From: Onishia taeanensis
GTDB taxonomy: Bacteria; Pseudomonadota; Gammaproteobacteria; Pseudomonadales; Halomonadaceae
Length of the DNA stretch: 64,000 nucleotides
Assembly: GCF_900100755.1 (NCBI RefSeq)
Contig: NZ_FNCI01000002.1
Coordinates: forward strand, 316,951-380,950
Direction: 5' to 3'
The translations under genes and the position numbers were made by a program. Below, one piece after another: positions 60,697 through 64,000 of this stretch (position 1 is the first letter of the stretch; each line of letters opens with the position of its first letter). The notes beneath the pieces are model-generated. The model did not search any database. It saw only the letters and a list, made by a program, of their open reading frames with translations, and was not told where the DNA came from.

Positions 60697-61620
60697 CTAG
60701 GGGCTTTTCGAGCGATTGGCTTCCTCGACCAGCCAGTCGTGTACCGCCTTGACTCGCCGATCATCCAGGGCGCCGGGAACATGCACGATGCCGTAGCGCT
60801 TGCCGGTCGCCACCCGCTGGGCGAAGGGAGCGATCAGCGAGCCGGTCTTCAGTTCGTTGGTGATCAGCGTTTGGCGGGCGATGGCGACCCCCATCCCGGA
60901 GATGGCCGCGTCCATGGTCAACTGGTTGCGGTTGAAGGTGTAGCCTCGCCGCACGCTGACATGGTGGGCGTCGATCTCGCGCAGGAAATGCTCCCATTCC
61001 GCATAGTCGCTGCTGCCGCGCCAGGCGGTGACGTCGTGCAGCAGCGGGTACCAGGCTAGGTCCTCGGGTTGGCGTAGCGGGGGCTTGCCGCGCAGCAGGC
61101 TCGGGGCGCAGACCGGGAAGATCACTTCGTCCATCAGCGGCGTGATGGCGAGGCCGGGATACTGGCCGTCGTTGAGATCCAGCGCCAGGTCGAAGTCGCC
61201 TTCGCGTAGCGAGATGTTGCTGTCCTCGGCGACCACCTGAAGTTCGATGTCCGGGAAGCGGGCCTGAAGCCTCGGCAGCCTAGGCATCAGCCATTTGGCG
61301 AGGAAGGAAGGTACCGAGCGCAGCCGCAGGATGCCGCTCATCACGCCGCTGCGCAGTCGTCGGACCTCGAGCCCCACGGCCTGATAGGCATCGTCGACCA
61401 CTAGTGACAGCCGCAGGCCCTCGTCGGTGAGCTCCAGGCGTCGTGGCAGGCGCCGGAACAGCTTGAAGCCGAGCCGCTCTTCGAGCTGCTTGATCTGCTG
61501 GCTGACCGCGCCGGTGGTGACGTGCAGCTCCTCGGCGGCGCGGGTGAACGACAGGTGCCGGGCGCTGACCGAAAAGACCTTCAGCCAGGCATGGGTCTGG
61601 GAGTTGAGTGAGCGGCTCAT
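60697..61620 (-). CDS. LysR family regulator, probable controller of sdaA
   Basis: The 307-residue LysR-type protein has an N-terminal HTH (about 18-60, FTRAAEELHVTTGAVSQQIKQLEERLG) and a substrate-binding domain. It resembles the GcvA/DsdC group, whose ligands include amino acids. It is divergent from sdaA, the usual arrangement for a LysR regulator and its target. No Shine-Dalgarno is visible: a TTTAG-N5-CTAAA palindrome starts two bases upstream of the start codon. Confidence 0.85.
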   Translation of the reverse strand: MSRSLNSQTHAWLKVFSVSARHLSFTRAAEELHVTTGAVSQQIKQLEERLGFKLFRRLPRRLELTDEGLRLSLVVDDAYQAVGLEVRRLRSGVMSGILRLRSVPSFLAKWLMPRLPRLQARFPDIELQVVAEDSNISLREGDFDLALDLNDGQYPGLAITPLMDEVIFPVCAPSLLRGKPPLRQPEDLAWYPLLHDVTAWRGSSDYAEWEHFLREIDAHHVSVRRGYTFNRNQLTMDAAISGMGVAIARQTLITNELKTGSLIAPFAQRVATGKRYGIVHVPGALDDRRVKAVHDWLVEEANRSKSP

Positions 61621-61622
61621 GG

Positions 61623-61637
61623 TTTAGTAATTCTAAA
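61623..61637. promoter_or_regulatory. LysR-type operator candidate TTTAG-TAATT-CTAAA
   Basis: A perfect 5+5+5 interrupted palindrome containing the T-N11-A core of LysR boxes. It lies in the divergent lysR-sdaA interval, nearest to the lysR start, where binding could repress the regulator itself. Confidence 0.6.
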
Positions 61638-61781
61638 GTCGTCGCGAGTATTTCTGGATTGTATAGAGGTCTACGCCGGCCCACTATAGGTTTATCTGGT
61701 CAGGCCGGGAATCGGCTTTAGCCATATTGATCCTAACAGGGCCCCGGCCCCGAGCCATGTTCCACTGCGACGAGGTAAGTC

Positions 61782-63161
61782 ATGTCCATCAGCGTCTTCG
61801 ACCTGTTCAAGATTGGTATCGGGCCGTCGAGCTCCCACACCGTGGGGCCGATGCAGGCCGCTCATGATTTCGTCGAGGAACTGCGGGCTCGTGACCTGCT
61901 GGAGCGAGTGGCCCGCATCGAAGTACGCTTGTACGGCTCGCTGTCGGCCACCGGCATCGGTCATGGCACCGACCGGGCGGTGATCATGGGGCTGATGGGG
62001 GAGCTGCCGAGCAAGATCGACACCAATATCATCAGCCCCTGCATCGAAGAGCTGCTGGAGTCGCGTACCCTATTGCTCGACAACCGCCTGGCAATTCCCT
62101 TCCTATGGGCGCGTGACATGCAGCTATTGGATGAGTGCCTGCCGCATCATCCCAATGCCATGCGCCTAATCGCTCACGGCCACAGCGACGAGATTTACTC
62201 CAATACCTACTACTCGGTGGGCGGCGGTTTCGTGGTCGACGAGGCTCAGGCTCAGGGTGGTTCGCTGGACACCGATATCACGCCGCTGCCCTACGATTTC
62301 AATAGTGCCGGTCAGCTGCTGGCGCTGTGCCGCATGCATGACATGCGCATCTCGGAGCTGATGCTCGAGAACGAGAAGGCCTGGCGCAGTGAGCAGGAGA
62401 TCCGCGACGGCCTGTGGACGATCTGGCAGGCCATGTGCGAGTGCGTAGAAACAGGCTTCAAAAACGAAGGCGTATTGCCCGGCGGTCTCAACGTCAAGCG
62501 GCGGGCCGCCTCGCTGCATCGCCGCCTGGTGGCCATGGAGGGAAGCCACAGCCTGATCACCTCGACCTTCTCGGCCATGGACTGGGTCAACGTCTTCGCC
62601 CTGGCGGTCAACGAGGAGAACGCCGCCGGCGGGCGCATGGTCACTGCGCCGACCAATGGTGCCGCGGGCATCATTCCGGCGGTGCTGCACTATTACATGA
62701 AGTTTCAGCCCGACGCCTGCGAGCGCAACGTGGTCGATTTCCTGCTGGCCGCCGGTGCCGTGGGCATTCTGTGCAAGAAGAACGCCTCGATTTCCGGCGC
62801 TGAAGTGGGCTGTCAGGGCGAGGTCGGCTCGGCCTGCGCGATGGCCGCCGCCGGGCTTGCCGAGGTCATGGGGGGCAGCATCGGCCAGGTGGAGAACGCC
62901 GCCGAAATCGGCCTCGAGCACAACCTGGGGCTGACCTGCGACCCGGTCGGCGGCTTGGTGCAGGTGCCCTGTATCGAGCGCAACGCGATTGCCTCGGTTA
63001 AGGCCATTAACGCCGCCCAGATGGCCTTGCGCGGCGACGGCGAGCACTTCATCTCGCTGGACAAAGCGATTCGCACCATGCGCGACACCGGCCGCGACAT
63101 GCAGGAAAAGTACAAGGAAACGTCCCGCGGCGGCCTGGCCGTCAACGCTATCGAATGCTGA
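61782..63161 (+). CDS. sdaA: L-serine dehydratase (ammonia-lyase), single-chain iron-sulfur type
   Basis: The enzyme converts L-serine to pyruvate and ammonia. The 459-residue protein has the beta-domain ([13 protein letters not shown] at 12-24) and the alpha-domain, fused as in E. coli SdaA. The cluster cysteines are C344, C386 and C397, as in Legionella. It starts after GAGGTAAG and has its own terminator. The divergent LysR gene is the likely regulator. Confidence 0.95.
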   Translation: MSISVFDLFKIGIGPSSSHTVGPMQAAHDFVEELRARDLLERVARIEVRLYGSLSATGIGHGTDRAVIMGLMGELPSKIDTNIISPCIEELLESRTLLLDNRLAIPFLWARDMQLLDECLPHHPNAMRLIAHGHSDEIYSNTYYSVGGGFVVDEAQAQGGSLDTDITPLPYDFNSAGQLLALCRMHDMRISELMLENEKAWRSEQEIRDGLWTIWQAMCECVETGFKNEGVLPGGLNVKRRAASLHRRLVAMEGSHSLITSTFSAMDWVNVFALAVNEENAAGGRMVTAPTNGAAGIIPAVLHYYMKFQPDACERNVVDFLLAAGAVGILCKKNASISGAEVGCQGEVGSACAMAAAGLAEVMGGSIGQVENAAEIGLEHNLGLTCDPVGGLVQVPCIERNAIASVKAINAAQMALRGDGEHFISLDKAIRTMRDTGRDMQEKYKETSRGGLAVNAIEC

Positions 63162-63198
63162 TGCCGACGGGCCTTGTCCGTCGATGATCAACCCTTTT

Positions 63199-63225
63199 GG
63201 GCGCCCGCCAGGGCGCCCTTTTTTT
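63199..63225 (+). terminator. Rho-independent terminator after sdaA
   Basis: GGGCGCCC, loop GCCA, GGGCGCCC, then seven T residues. The convergent LysR gene ends 28 nt further on. Confidence 0.9.
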
Positions 63226-63252
63226 GCCTGGCCTCAGCGCATGTTTTCCTGC

Positions 63253-64000
63253 CTATTGCTCTTGTTGCTGGGATAGACCCGCCCAGCGTCTGACCGGTAG
63301 CACGTCATGAATATGCGCGACCAGGTAGTCGACGAACTGGCGCACCTTGGGCGAAAGGTGGCGGTGGCGCGGATAGACCGCCCATACCGCGGTGTCGCTG
63401 TGACGAAAGTGGTCGAGCACTGACACCAGCTCGCCGCTGGCGAGGTGTTTCTCGACGTAGTAGTCAGGCAGTTGGGCAAGCCCCAGGCCCTTGAGGCTGG
63501 CATCGAGCAGGGCGGGCCCCGAATTGGCCTGCCAGCGGCCGCCGACGCGGACCTCGCGGCGCACGCCGTCGACTTCGAACAGCCACTGGTCCCGGGAACC
63601 GAGCAGGCAGGCGTGATTGGCAAGCTCGGCCAATGAATGGGGTCGGGAGACCTGAGCGAAGTAGTCCCGCGAGCCGACCACGTATTCGCGGCGCTCGCAC
63701 AGGCGTCTGGCGATCAGCGTCGAGTCCTTGAGCACGCCCATGCGAATCGCCACGTCGAAGCCCTCGTCGATCAGCTCGACCCGGCGATTGGTGAAGTGCA
63801 GGTTCACTTCGAGCTGCGGATGCTGGCGCTGAAAGTCGTTGACCAGTGGGGCGATGAAGCGCTCGCCGAAGGTGGTCGATGAGGTCAGCTTGAGCACGCC
63901 CTTGGGCCGGGCGTGAAAGTCATGCACCGCCGCCTCGGCTTCCTGGAAACCATCGAACAGGTGGCGGCAGTGCTCGAAGTAGAGGGTGCCTGCATCGGTC
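63253..64000 (-). CDS. LysR family regulator, 5' part outside the window
   Basis: Partial gene. The frame stays open to the window edge, and the residues there ([18 protein letters not shown], then EAEAAV) match the region right after the HTH in LysR proteins. So only the N-terminal HTH of about 60 residues is missing. A GTG at 63927 is not the start. The 249 visible codons hold the linker helix and the full substrate-binding domain ([46 protein letters not shown]). This resembles the large CrgA/AaeR-like group; the ligand is unknown. Confidence 0.85.
   Translation of the reverse strand, partial: TDAGTLYFEHCRHLFDGFQEAEAAVHDFHARPKGVLKLTSSTTFGERFIAPLVNDFQRQHPQLEVNLHFTNRRVELIDEGFDVAIRMGVLKDSTLIARRLCERREYVVGSRDYFAQVSRPHSLAELANHACLLGSRDQWLFEVDGVRREVRVGGRWQANSGPALLDASLKGLGLAQLPDYYVEKHLASGELVSVLDHFRHSDTAVWAVYPRHRHLSPKVRQFVDYLVAHIHDVLPVRRWAGLSQQQEQ

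Noticed and set aside
63253-63927. Complete LysR-like protein starting at GTG 63927
   Set aside because: The upstream codons to the window edge continue the LysR linker helix in frame, so the gene is cut by the edge and GTG 63927 is internal.

Overview
The window is a high-GC chromosomal stretch from a gammaproteobacterium. Protein content, gene order and the fused-AB Mrp antiporter fit a halophile or halotolerant member of the Halomonadaceae (Halomonas or a close relative). The species assignment is inference from gene content. Almost everything is core chromosome: no insertion sequence, integrase, prophage gene, CRISPR array or rRNA was seen.

Layout. 1-0.5 kb: four alternating Val/Asp tRNA genes with a terminator. 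0.6-4 kb: fadH (2,4-dienoyl-CoA reductase) and a threonine aldolase. 4.2-9.1 kb: the stress module prkA-yeaH-spoVR. 9.4-11 kb: a Tat-exported high-potential iron-sulfur protein and a membrane-anchored DNA/RNA nuclease. 11.1-11.7 kb: four tRNA-Leu(CAG) genes on the minus strand. 12-17.4 kb: rnr, rlmB and the ribosomal operon rpsF-rpsR-(membrane protein)-rplI. 17.8-21.9 kb: a sugar-type outer-membrane porin, dnaB and two small proteins of unknown function. 22-33.8 kb: an iron-sulfur photolyase with a DCC-family partner, divergent from hemH; the six-gene Mrp Na+/H+ antiporter operon; then a DUF2256 mini-protein, a DASH cryptochrome and a DUF3429 membrane protein. 33.9-43.9 kb: lytic transglycosylase, rsmE, phaR, purD, a thioesterase-phosphoribulokinase pair, HIT protein, coq7, speD, an OsmC protein and the cell-wall recycling pair amgK-murU. 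44-52.5 kb: lptD-surA-pdxA-rsmA-apaG-apaH-glpE-cca. 52.5-59.8 kb: folB-folK, plsY, tsaD and the macromolecular synthesis operon rpsU-dnaG-rpoD. 60-64 kb: a membrane protein, a LysR regulator divergent from sdaA, and a LysR regulator cut by the window edge.

Several groups work together: ion and salt homeostasis (Mrp), light and DNA-damage response (two photolyase loci, DUF2256, hemH), outer-membrane biogenesis (lptD, surA), peptidoglycan turnover and recycling (MltB-type enzyme, amgK, murU), translation and replication (ribosomal proteins, dnaB, dnaG, rpoD, rnr, tRNA processing), and one-carbon/serine metabolism (LtaE, SdaA, FolB/FolK).

I did not find a clearly undescribed multi-gene system. 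The most unusual signals are non-coding: an inverted repeat between the photolyase and hemH, three operator-like repeats before the porin, a four-copy 14-bp tandem repeat that begins inside the rpoD stop region, and a large structured leader before yeaH. Also notable are a 50-codon DUF2256 gene overlapping the DASH cryptochrome and a SurA with only one parvulin domain.
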